From Thalassia testudinum (taxonomy: Eukaryota > Streptophyta > Magnoliopsida > Alismatales > Hydrocharitaceae): a stretch of DNA of 64,000 nucleotides. The stretch is from positions 10,194,501 through 10,258,500 of the forward strand of contig JAZHRO010000012.1 of NCBI GenBank assembly GCA_037157565.1, given 5' to 3'. The notes under the pieces are model-generated. The model did not search any database, was not told where the DNA came from, and saw only the letters and a program-made list of their open reading frames with translations. Positions 1-9,207 of this stretch are shown here, piece after piece. The position numbers and the translations under genes were made by a program. The stretch's first letter is position 1. Each line of letters begins with the position of its first letter.

Positions 1-538
1 AATGACATCCACACTCCCCCTTTCTCCAATACTAATATGGGAGAAGAAAATAACAAGAAGAAAAATAAAACTAATGAAGAGCTTCTCCCCCTCTTCTCAT
101 AAGCATTCACCATCATTTTTTTTGAATGATTTTTTTTCTTTTTCCTCCTTTTTCCCTTCTTTTTAAAATCTTCTTCTTCTTCTCTCCTTTTTTTTATATT
201 TATTTTTTCTTTTTTGATTTTTTATTCCCCGAGAAACTTCCTCTTTTTTTCTCTCTTCATCCCCTCTTTTCTTAATTACCAAACAAGGCAACTTTAAATG
301 AAAAGGATAAAAAGAAAAAACAAACCTATGCACATACTCCTCACTTGTTCACATGCCTCCAAATCGAATCTTCGCCTTGTGTGGCGATATCGACACCGCG
401 ATCCCCCTAGGGATTGCTCTACCCTCACTCCAACGATCGCGCATACCAGAGCCATCGCCATCAACTCTCTTCTCCCTCACATCCAAACCAAAGGAGGAGA
501 GAGAGCAATGGCAACAAGAGCAAATTGCCGCCACCACC
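1..538. other. No gene recognised; pyrimidine-rich repeat debris
   Basis: The first 300 bases are runs of T and C with AT-rich spacers. The start resembles the complement of a copia polypurine tract next to an LTR (ACTCCCCCTTTCTCC). Short open frames at 298-559 overlap on both strands and match nothing I know. The frame that opens near 353 runs into the tyrosyl-tRNA-synthetase-like fragment at 539, but its first part shows no recognisable domain. If the COL14-like gene to the right continues leftwards, this stretch lies in one of its introns. Confidence 0.4.
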
Positions 539-646
539 TTCAACGATGAGGAGCTCTAGAGACTTCTAGAGAAGAAGCCCCACCCAATCTACTACAATGG
601 GTTTGAGCCCTCGAGGCGCATGCACATTGCTTAGGGGGTGGCGCAG
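539..646 (+). pseudogene. Tyrosyl-tRNA synthetase-like fragment (broken)
   Basis: One plus-strand frame reads residues close to the N-terminal catalytic part of plant cytosolic tyrosine-tRNA ligase: a Leu-Leu-x-Lys-Lys-Pro stretch, then Tyr-Tyr-x-Gly-Phe-Glu-Pro-Ser, then Arg-Met-His-Ile-Ala. In the enzyme this segment binds tyrosine and ATP at the HIGH-like motif. Here the frame carries two TAG stops, near 557 and 631, and the Gly before Arg-Met is Arg. The similarity ends after about 35 codons, where the sequence turns into CT-rich repeat. The enzyme is usually over 380 residues, so this is a small dead fragment, either a retro-copied piece or one captured by a transposon. Recognition is from memory of the family; a chance match is unlikely but untested. 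Confidence 0.55.
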
Positions 647-1048
647 GAACACTCCCCCTTTGGTACTCGATCTCTATCGCTGCCACCCTCGCGAGTCCTT
701 CGGCACCATCACCGCCGCCACTGATTGCACGAGATCGAACCTTCATCGCCGAGATTCGTGAGCGCCTGTTCTTGCGAGATCTGGCATTAAGCTTCTCAAC
801 AACATGATCTTCTCCTTTGACCTCTCAGCCTAGATGGCGACCTATCGGGGCCTGCAGCACCCTTCTTGTTGGTACCAAGGGCGAGGCATATGGTGATGAC
901 CATAGGGAACCCTTGGGAATGGCATCAACCATGATCAGGCCACCTAATGTTGTTAGATCAATGACTTGCTTGATTGATCTTGCGAATAGTGATAAACTCC
1001 GACAATATAAAGAAAAACATGATAAAATGAACCCAAGAATTGGACATA

Positions 1049-1500
1049 CTCTAATACCAAGTTGAATAAAATAAACCAATGGAAGCGTAAAAGTATCAAA
1101 CTCAAACAATAATAACACTTAGGCATACATGGAACCCCACTCACGAAGAGCGAAGATAAAACCACGAGAGAAGCGTCCTATGGACATGTGTTTCTGTTAT
1201 TTCTTCTCAAAAGAATAAGTAGAGGGTACATGCCTATTTATAGGTCACCACATACTCCAACAAACCACATCTCAAGATGTTACACTAAACACCAACGCAC
1301 ATTCTCCAACACCCCCTTTAAGCTGGAGTATGGAGTGCTCAGCTTGTACAAAAAACGACATCCACTCTACACAACAGAACACCACACTCTGAATTGGTTA
1401 TTACTCATAGGCGAGTGTGCTGATGATGACACATTAGTAAGATTTGGAGTTGCTGGGTGAACTGTTGTAGCTGACTCTAACAAGAGCCTCTCCTCTAGAG
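1049..1500 (-). mobile_element. Ty1/copia remnant: pol end, PPT, 249-bp LTR and PBS
   Basis: Read on the minus strand, about 1500 to 1313 looks like the tail of a copia polyprotein followed by the purine run AAAGGGGG. Position 1311 begins TGTTGGAGAATG, a classic short copia LTR start. The LTR ends in CA at 1063, contains a TATAAATAGG box near 1230-1240, and is followed after three bases by TGGTATTAGAG (1059-1049). That is a decayed form of the copia primer-binding site TGGTATCAGAG, matching initiator tRNA-Met. A polypurine tract before the LTR and a PBS after it mean this LTR has internal sequence on both sides, as expected from tandem elements sharing an LTR or from recombination. Confidence 0.6.
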
Positions 1501-1545
1501 ACTTGGTGCTAGTGGCTCCCTATTTAGTATCCATGTGAAGGGTCT

Positions 1546-1660
1546 TCCTTTGAAGACCTCAAAGCTGTATCTCTTACATAGAAACCAGCTGGACCCTTCC
1601 TCTGAAGACCTTGAAAATGGATCTCCCTCTCTCTGGAGACCTCGAAACTCAGGACCTCCT
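1546..1660. repeat. Three imperfect GAAGACCTC-type repeats
   Basis: The words CCTTTGAAGACCTCAAA, CCTCTGAAGACCTTGAAA and CTCTGGAGACCTCGAAA recur within about 110 bases, each followed by a similar ATCTC-type tail. Spacing is irregular. This is probably a short degenerate array of unknown origin. Confidence 0.45.
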
Positions 1661-1801
1661 AGAGTTGAATTTCTCATGTGATGATCAGCTACTCCCAACG
1701 TTCGTAACAATATCCGATGTCACCTTAACTACTGGAGGATGCCATCGTACCTTAAAACTGCAACAAAGGGACTCCCAAACGAGGTGACTATAATGGCATC
1801 C

Positions 1802-1995
1802 ATATATATATATATATATATATATGCCTGTGTGTGCGTGCATACATGGGGCATTCATATGTGTGTATGTGTGTGTATGTGCATGCATGGGGAATTCATA
1901 TGTGTGTGTGTGTGAGCGTGCGCGCGTGTGTGTGTATCTATATATATATGTATATATGTGTGTATCTATATCTATATACATGTATATATGTATAT
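1802..1995. repeat. Compound (TA)n / (TG)n microsatellite
   Basis: A TA run at 1802-1825 is followed by TG-rich and GTGTGTAT blocks and further TA runs to about 1995. The 63-141 residue open frames across it on both strands (Cys/Val/Tyr or His/Thr/Tyr repeats) are translations of the microsatellite, not genes. Confidence 0.9.
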
Positions 1996-1999
1996 TTAT

Positions 2000-2155
2000 G
2001 CCCACGAGGGTATGATCGAATAGTGGGAACTCTTGACTTTGGCAGGGAGACCCAAGGTCAAGTCCCCACCCCTGCATTACCGGAAGGATTAGTGAGTAGG
2101 AGATGACCAATTCCTCTCCAATTTATCCAAATGGAATTTTGAGTCATCAAAAAAA
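2000..2155 (+). mobile_element. Possible tRNA-derived SINE
   Basis: The sequence contains an A-box-like GTATGATCGAATAGTGGGAA and, about 40 bases on, a B-box-like GGTCAAGTCCC (pol III consensus near GGTTCGANTCC). It ends in an A-rich tail, CATCAAAAAAATG. This spacing, length (about 150 bp) and tail fit a plant SINE. No clear target-site duplication is visible, partly because the left flank is microsatellite. Confidence 0.4.
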
Positions 2156-2255
2156 TGTGTGTCCTATGTGTGTGGACAGATATTTAAAGACATATTTGTG
2201 TTATGTTAAAAAAAAGAAACAGAAGGTTCTCCAATGTTAAGGGCCAATAATTTAC

Positions 2256-2480
2256 ATTTTGACGTGGAGCGCAGTCAAACAAAGCTGAGGGATCATCATG
2301 GGTGGGAGAGTACTTCCTCTTGCACATGTTTTCTGGTACTTTGGAGGCAGCAAATGCATTTTCTTTCATGAGGTCATCATAATTTTTAACTGCGAAGCCA
2401 CCATCAGCAATACGATATGTGAAGTCAAGTTGTGATGTTTCATCTTGATCCCTTGATTTTCCTAAATGAAAGTCCCATAT
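2256..2480 (-). CDS. COL14: COL14/COL15-like B-box protein, exon 2 (partial gene)
   Basis: This is the second coding exon of the gene whose first exon is 4423-5157. The acceptor is CTGCAG at 2486-2481 and the exon opens with Ile-Trp-Asp-Phe-His-Leu-Gly-Lys-Ser-Arg-Asp. That is the conserved segment after the B-boxes in COL14-type proteins, whose usual form is QIWDFNLGxSR. It continues through Lys-Asn-Tyr-x-Asp-Leu and Thr-His-Asp-Asp, both familiar from the middle region of this clade. I place the donor at 2255 (AAT|GTAAAT), giving 75 codons in phase 0. That donor is inferred: the frame stays open to about 2184, so the exon could be slightly longer. The CCT domain expected at the C-terminus is in neither this exon nor the remaining 2.2 kb to the window edge. 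Confidence 0.72.
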
Positions 2481-4422
2481 CTGCAGAAGATAGAATAACC
2501 TTCATATTCAAATAACAATTCTAGATAATGCTAATGACACTAATCAAATCAACCATAGGAAGAGAGTTTGCATCTACTGCCGACCATTTAAAGTACGGAT
2601 TTGCAGCAAGTCCATAACACCATATGGATTCACAGACTACACGTAACAAATTTCATACCCATTTACATAGGAATCTATTGCATCTTTCTTAAAAGACAGA
2701 TAAAATAAGATCTTTAACTCATAACCAGGTTGATTCCCCAAAAACAAAAATATAGAGGACAGAACAATTTAGCAGGTTAAATCTACGCACGTGAAGAAGC
2801 ATCTTATCGGACTGTAAAAGTTTTCCCATTTATTTTGTCATTTATTGACATTAATTTTAATTTTTCCACCACATAGATAAATGGCACAGAGAATACCAAA
2901 CTCAAAAAAGGGTACAAGAAATGCAGTCAAACAGAAAAAAAACATCATCTTTCCTGCTTTTCCATCAACCACGAAAGTTGCAACAAACGAAATCTACTTA
3001 TCCATAAGGATGAGAAGTAAACGCACGAAACAAGGCACTTCTGGGTATTTATGAAGAAAAAAGGATGTGGATGTCATATAGCCAAGGGATATGGCCTTGC
3101 TTTTCCAAATTGGTAAGAAATCATGTCTCAACATTTGACAAAAAAGATTCCACTCCAAGTCTCCAAGAATGTTATTAGAGCTTCATTGGGTAAGTCTTCA
3201 TCTCCACAATTGTAAGCTTTAGAATGTAGTAGTGTTAAAACCTAACGAACTGAATGAAATTTCTGGAAATCATATTGAGATATAGGTCTAGATTCCAGTA
3301 ATTGTTCTGTCTGCATTCCTTTGTACAATTCACTAATATCAGTTGCATACAAGATGCCAAATCCTTGCTAAACAAAGCTTCAATTACCTTTGTTCCGTTT
3401 TGTTCATCGTTAAGCTTGTAGCTGTGCAGTTGGCATACATTTTTCACTTCAGTGCCTTCCTTTCATGGTTATGCTCAACTGACTATAAAGACTGCATTGA
3501 TCATGTCTTCTCCTTCATTTACCCAATCAACAATAAAAGCCGTAAACTAAGAAATACCATGGCCTCAACTATGCTGCCTATGTCAGATTTCGGAAAATAT
3601 TAATTTACTATCTAGCAACCCAATAGTACATAGCAGCCCACCTATATACATGGGCATGCATGGACTCCTTTCCCAGTCATAAATGCAACTTACCAACTCT
3701 TCTAGATTGCTGCTTTTAGGAAATATACCAGTGTTAGGAAATAAATGAGTATCTAATTAGTTAGTTTTAAAGGACCCTGGTAGGAAATAAACTAGTGTTA
3801 GGAAATAAATGAGAATCTAATTAGTTAGTCGTCAAGGATCCAATTAGTTAGGTGCCTTAATTATTTTAGTCTATATTAGTATCTAATTAGTTAGTTTTAA
3901 AGGACCCTGGTAGGAAATAAACTAGTGTTAGGAAATAAATGAGAATCTAATTAGTTAGTCGTCAAGGATCCAATTAGTTAGGTGCCTTAATTATTTTAGT
4001 CTATATTATTTTTAGCAAGTTGGTATGTTTTTCCTTTATTGTACCAAAACCTCTCTCTATGTAAAGTGAGGCTTGGCTTTGTTACATTTCCACAGCCTCC
4101 ATCCCAAAACTTCATGTTACATATAACCATTTTATTTTCAGCCGTTTAACTCTCCCAAGCATTAAAGGAACCCAACAAGATGTACCGGTATATACAGGAA
4201 ATCGACCAAAAAGTGTGCCCTGCATTAAGGTCAAGCGAGTAACTTCTGCTCTTCGATAGCTTTAATCGAGATCAATTATGACATCTAGAAGCAACAACTA
4301 AATGGTGCATGAGATGATTCTTGACAAACGAAACGAAAGTCGAACTATCAGAAGATCTCAAAGAATAATGCTTCATACCGGATAGTGCATAACACAAATT
4401 ACTAGCAGTAAGAGCACCAAAC
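2481..4422 (-). other. Intron 1 of the COL14-like gene
   Basis: The intron has a GT donor at 4422-4421 after CAG and a CTGCAG acceptor at 2486-2481. It is 1,942 bases, AT-rich and without coding signal. It contains the 130-bp tandem duplication at 3748-4007. The short open frames inside it (for example 3235-3603) show no family features. Confidence 0.65.
3748..4007. repeat. Perfect 130-bp tandem duplication in intron 1
   Basis: The unit beginning AGTATCTAATTAGTTAG occurs at 3748-3877 and again at 3878-4007, and I see no difference between the copies. A shorter related piece precedes it from about 3717, and each unit itself contains two related halves (TAGGAAATAAA ... ATCTAATTAGTTAG). The wider stretch (3733 to about 4130), starting TGTTAGGAAATAAA and with a TATATTA box, could be a small LTR- or TRIM-like insertion. 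Confidence 0.9.
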
Positions 4423-5157
4423 CTGACTGGAATGGTTCGAAGAACCCCATTTCCAGGCATAGTCCTCCTCTTCAACAACCTGATCACCATCTCTGCACTC
4501 CTCGACCGCGAACGATGGCAACGTGAGCAAGGATGTAAATGGAATTTGCTCCAAGTATGGATCATCACTTATTGCAGATTGGTTCTCCAAAGACGGAGTG
4601 CCAGGCCCAACCTCACCAGGCAAAGTCGATACCGATTCGTTCTTGACCAATTCGAGCAGCTGCTGAAGCAGCGCCTGCTTGGGCTGCCCCTTCGTAGCTG
4701 TTGGGACTATAGCACCAGGAACACAAATATCCTGAAACGCTGAATCGGTCGCCAGGATCGAGTCCAGGGACGACCAAGCAGAAACCGAGGCTGCTCTCAC
4801 GAAAGACGGGTTACTCTTCTGGCTAAGATCGATCCCCAAAGTGGAGGCAAGCTCTATTGCAGATGGGCAACCTGAGAACCCTTCCACTGGAGCTCGGACG
4901 TGGGACATGTCCATGGAACGCGACCCATGCACGTCCCAATCACACTCCTGGCAGAGACAAAATCCATCCGTGGAGCAGTGAATTGTAGCAGCCTCCGAAC
5001 TGCAGTTGTCGCAGATCTGCGACCGGACGTGCTTGCGGGAAAGCGCGTTCGCCGTGTGCACGTTCTGGTCGCAGATAAGGCAGAGCTTCGCCGTATCGGC
5101 GCGGCAGTAAAGGACTGCCTCCCTCTCACTGCAGAAATCACACAGGGCTTTCCCCAT
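4423..5157 (-). CDS. COL14: CONSTANS-LIKE 14/15-type double B-box protein, exon 1
   Basis: The exon encodes the N-terminal 245 residues of a plant B-box transcriptional regulator, a nuclear protein family of light, flowering and development control. B-box 1 has its ligands at Cys6, Cys9, Cys18, Cys26, Cys29, His34 and His43. B-box 2 has Cys49, Cys52, Cys61, Cys69, Cys72, His77 and His86, so both zinc sites look intact. The phrases CRADTAKLCL, KHVRSQICDNCS and CQECDWDVHG, followed by GFSGCPSxxELA, point to the COL14/COL15 (BBX12/BBX13) clade, not CO itself. The start is ATG at 5157; the TTG just before it is not needed. Exon 1 ends at CAG|GT (4423/4422) and joins exon 2 in phase 0. The family is usually about 400 residues with a C-terminal CCT domain, which is not seen here. 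Confidence 0.85.
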
Positions 5158-5900
5158 CAATCTCCCGGAGTTGAGGTCCCTCCCTTCCCCCGTCGGATCA
5201 GCTACCGGGGAGAGATCAAAACTACCTCAAAGCTTAATAATTAATAAGATGCAGACTTATCACAGCTGCCTCTTGATCTTTCAAAAAAAAAAAAAAAAAA
5301 AGCAACCTGGAGACTGGAACTTCCGGTTGAATTCAGGCTTTATCCCATGAGAGTCAAACTACACTTGCTGACTAAACGTTAAAAACCAGAACAGAAATCA
5401 AGCAACTTGGGAAGAACCCTAAAAGATTACAACTTTGGAGAAGAGTTTTGACACAGACAGCACAAGCAGCTCGGGGAATCTCAGGGAAATCCCCAGAGAC
5501 AGCAACTTCGAGCAGGAAACTCCACCAGATGACACAGATCGAGGTTGGATTTGAGCACAACTATCCCAAACTCGGAGATAACAAAGATTACAAGCAGAGA
5601 AGCCGTATGAAGCTTTGTTGTAAGAAGAGGAAGGCCTTCCGATACAGCTTAGACAAGGCTGAGGAAGATCAAAGATGGCAAGTTGGGAGGAGGATGGGTG
5701 TGAAGATTAGAGAACCCAGAAAGGAGAGATGGGATCATGGAAACCCTAGTTGGAATTGGAGTGGAGGTTGAGGGAGGTGAGGAGGGGAGAGGAGAGGAGA
5801 CGAGAGGAGCTAATGTTAATCGTTAAGAAGACAACAGGGGTGGGCAAGGTGGGGGCCATGTGATGTGGTTGGGGAAGGAAATATCTGACGCTTTTTTTGT
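5158..5900 (-). promoter_or_regulatory. 5' UTR and proximal promoter of the COL14-like gene
   Basis: Upstream of the ATG on the minus strand there is an A/T homopolymer at 5281-5300 and a CT-rich leader at about 5765-5815 (CTCCTCTCGTCTCC type), typical of plant 5' UTRs. An AT-rich TTTTAAAAAC stretch near 5890 might serve as a core promoter. An upstream open frame of 62 codons at 5372-5560 (minus) could act as a uORF, or lie in a 5' UTR intron. No start site can be fixed from sequence alone. Confidence 0.4.
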
Positions 5901-6839
5901 TTTTAAAATTTGTGAGCTGTGTCTGAAAAGGTCCTAATCATCGTTTTTCTATCACAAAGTCTCACCATGTGTTACATGTGTCCCTTTCGGTCCCAATCAT
6001 TCTCTTCCCTACCACCTTTTCTGGAGTTTTGCTTTGACGTTTTTACGTTCACGTCTCCCCTCCCCGTTGGAAAACTGCCGTTGAGGCGGTACGTAAACTT
6101 GTTTTGCATAAATATTTTTTACAAACGGGAATGAAATGACTACGGGAACGTGGCATCTCGAAACGATAGGAAGAAGAGTAAATGAGCTTCAACCATCCAT
6201 AAGATGCGAGATATTACGCCCCCACGTCGGGAGGGGGGGGGAGGATAAAACAAGAAGGAATCAAAATTAAAAAAAGAATAAAAATTACAAAGAAGATGTT
6301 CTCGTAAATGAGTCACAATAATCCTACGAATGTTTCACATGATGACAATGATATCACTGAAGAGGTTGCTTCAGCGATCTGTGCCAACGAGATTCAAAGT
6401 TGAAGTAGATATAGTAGAATCTCAATCGTATGTAGTTAGGAGCTCTAACATTGTCCTAATACAAAAGGGTTATCAGGGTGGACGACGAAGCCTTAGCGAC
6501 CCACCCCCTCGTAACCTCATCCCCTCCCCTCCACACACCCCCCCCCCCCCCCCCCCCAAAGGAAGCAGGGATGAAGAGGGACTAGGAGCAATAGCACCGA
6601 AGGATGAGGAAGGTGTCAAAACCTCCACATTGGAGTCAGAGTTGTAGGTGGATGGACCACAACTTGGAATAAATGGAATGGCGATGGGGGGGGAGGACAA
6701 GGGGTGATCGGCAACTGAAGGCCATCAAGGGCTTTGCATGGGTCAAGGGCTTCAAACTTCGCAAAAAGGACTACTTGTTGCGATGCAAATGCCTCATGAA
6801 ACAGCTACATGCTTCTTGATCGTGTGATGCTACGCCCTT
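5901..6839. other. Intergenic; no gene seen
   Basis: This is mixed-composition DNA upstream of the COL14-like gene with a 20-base C run at 6538-6557 (part of TCCACACACCC then C). The 105-residue plus frame at 6330-6647 and its minus shadow read across the homopolymer and show no domain. Confidence 0.5.
6538..6557. repeat. Poly-C run of 20
   Basis: This is an uninterrupted C homopolymer, followed by AAAGG. Its length may be affected by sequencing error. Confidence 0.9.
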
Positions 6840-8890
6840 AGATGGTAAGTAAATTGATTTCATCTTGAGATGAAGTTGCTTTTCACTTAATTGAAAAGTT
6901 TCAATGAAAGAAGTTATGATTGACTCAATAAGAGAAGAATGAAAAAAAAAACTCAAGATAAGAACAAAAAATCAGCCTACAAGGAAAATGGGAATGCAGT
7001 AGCATCGACCTTTATACTATCAATTAACTAATTATGAAATCTAGAGAGCCTATTTAACAAACATAGAGGGTCCACTTGGTAATAGGGTGAAAGGAGTTAA
7101 AATGGAATAAGTGAAATTAATGTTTATTTGGGTGGTAAAATAAGGAAAGGGTTAAATATATGATTAAAATGATTGATGTATTGATGTGATGTTAGTTTAT
7201 TTTTTTTTTAATAATATAAACGAGAGTGAAGAATGTCAATGGATATTTATTTAATATTAAAAGTGAGAGTAAAAGATGTATTATATATTTTTTAATAGTA
7301 AAAGTAAGTGTGGATGATTGAAAATTATTATATAAAAATTTATATTAAAGTGATGAAAAAAATTTGAAATAAACCTTAACATAGGACAATTCCGTTGTCA
7401 AATGAGGCTACAGTGATGACTTCCATGGAAGGCTAATCGGCAAGAGGATTCGTAACTATCGTTGAGTGGTGGTCAAAGAGAGCTCAAAGTACGGAATTGA
7501 TGGTTGATAGACAAGAAAATCAAAAGGGAAAAGCGTGCAAAAGTCAAGGAGCATAAATCAAGGAATGAATTCAATAAGCTAACAAAAGTTGACGAAAGAC
7601 TCCTTGAAGTGTCTGGGATGATTGTTGCGCCCCCAATCCTTTTTAAATAGACCTACGAAATTATGCAAACAGCAAATAAAGATTTTACGTAGGTTTTGAA
7701 GCAAATTATGCTTTTTAGTCAAGTAATTAAGCTAAGAAAGATTTCGTCGAATGTGTTTGAAAAGGTATAATTGCATTGTGTGTCATGACTTTCCTTGAAC
7801 TTCCGTGGTAATTAGGACTTTATAATTGTGTTTATTTCAAATATGGATTCTTATATAAGTTTATTCCCTTGGAACTCTACTTGTTTGAATTTACAAAATA
7901 CAAATGTATTAATTCCATGTATTTTCCCTTGCACGTTACGTCTAGTATTCTCGTCTTTCTTTATTAATTGGTTGAGCACGATTTCTTTTTGATTGTTGAT
8001 ACAATATAAACGTAGAATGTGTCATTAATTCCTTGCAATCTGGTACCACAGCCCATCAGAGGCATATTGACGTGAGGCTAGCAGCTAAAGAAGGCATGCA
8101 TAAGCCATATATATAGTGGAGTGGAACATAGCTCATAGGGAATGGCATGTCGGCGATCGATTAGCAAATGATGCGTTGCTGGTAATGATCACAGGGTCTA
8201 ACAAGGCCACACAATGTGCACACTTGTGATCACTAACAAGCCATGTAGCTTGCAACCATTAGTCATGCAAAAAAGACTACCAAGGGATTAGATGCCTAAG
8301 GCTAGAGGACAAGCAGTTGCAGGATCATGTGGTGGCATGAGTAACGATGCTGTTGGGCACATGGCGTAAGGGGCCAAGTCCTCTACTGGGCTTCATCCCG
8401 TGGCAGTGACATGCTTGAAGGGGGCCCAAGGAAGGGTAGATTTCCTCGAGTTCAGTAAATTATGACTATGTGCTGCAAGTTGATCCAGACAAAAAGGCCC
8501 TTTGTTCCACCAAATTAACCGTCTATGTTTTTCAAGCCATATTGAGAGTGTTTAGTGTCCGAAATCTACAATCTATGAATGGCACTATTGGTTCAGATAA
8601 ACTGTATTCTGCCCTAATTTTTAAATCATGATAGTCGATGTAGTTTTCTTTCATTTCAAGGCATTTGGTAAAGATCTAAACTAATTAGGTTTAATTACAT
8701 CAGTCTTGTCGGCGGCGAAAGCAAATTTCATGAAGACGATAACAAAGTTTGAAATCAAGAATGTCAACCTAAATATGTGGCAGATTTATTAAAATGCACA
8801 TGATTCCAATACGATAAAGTCTTACATGGTAGTGAAACTATAATCTAGATGTTCTGATCAAAGCACTATATGAGGATTACAATTTTGATG
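6840..8890 (+). mobile_element. Decayed Ty1/copia LTR plus 5' internal region, copy 1
   Basis: This region aligns by eye, in the same orientation, with 9208-10750 over most of its length. Shared landmarks are AAAATGGGAAT (about 6985), GCAAAAGTCAAGGAGCATAA (about 7536) and TTATGCAAACAGCAAATAAA (about 7661). The end of the LTR-like part reads TTCCTTGCAATCTGGTACCA (8029-8048), close to the usual copia boundary and PBS. Near 8745 a frame with Thr-Lys-Phe-Glu-Ile ... Met-Trp-Gln resembles the start of copia gag and then hits a stop. No intact open frame remains. Exact LTR ends cannot be set. Confidence 0.55.
7067..7377. mobile_element. MITE-like insertion (311 bp)
   Basis: The AT-rich insert lies between two copies of AACATAG (7060-7066 and 7378-7384). 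It is missing from the sister copy at the matching place (about 9380), where AAGCCTACTTAATGAACC continues directly. The ends, AGGGTCCACTTGG and CAAATAAACCTT read inwards, are only weakly inverted. The empty site is the stronger evidence. The superfamily is not identified. Confidence 0.5.
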
Positions 8891-9207
8891 TTAATAAAAT
8901 ATACTATAATAAATGTTATATAAGCTTGTCTGGGAGTTGACAAAAATACAGATGATGATAGCTAGTGCAAGATAACTTGCCAAAAAAGTTGATTAGTTGA
9001 ACATTGGGGACATACAAAAGATAATTAAAGATGACAGAATTTACAAACATAGAGACATTTGAATGTATTAAGGAGCTAATTCATGGAGTTTAAGATAAAG
9101 AAGTTCTAAGAAAATTCATTCTATTCCCAAATTTCTTCCTAAAGTTTTCTTTAACATTTTGTCTTCACTCTATCTATCTATCTATCTTGAGTTGGGAAAT
9201 GACTACA

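Noticed and set aside
2000..2155. Possible functional tRNA gene, given A- and B-box-like words
   Set aside because: No cloverleaf or anticodon stem can be formed, and the A-rich tail points to a SINE instead.
4900..5244. 114-residue plus frame over the B-boxes
   Set aside because: It is a reverse-strand shadow of COL14-like exon 1.
5448..5771. 107-residue plus frame antisense to the COL14-like leader
   Set aside because: No family features. It overlaps the CT-rich 5' UTR and contains composition-driven Lys/Arg/Glu.
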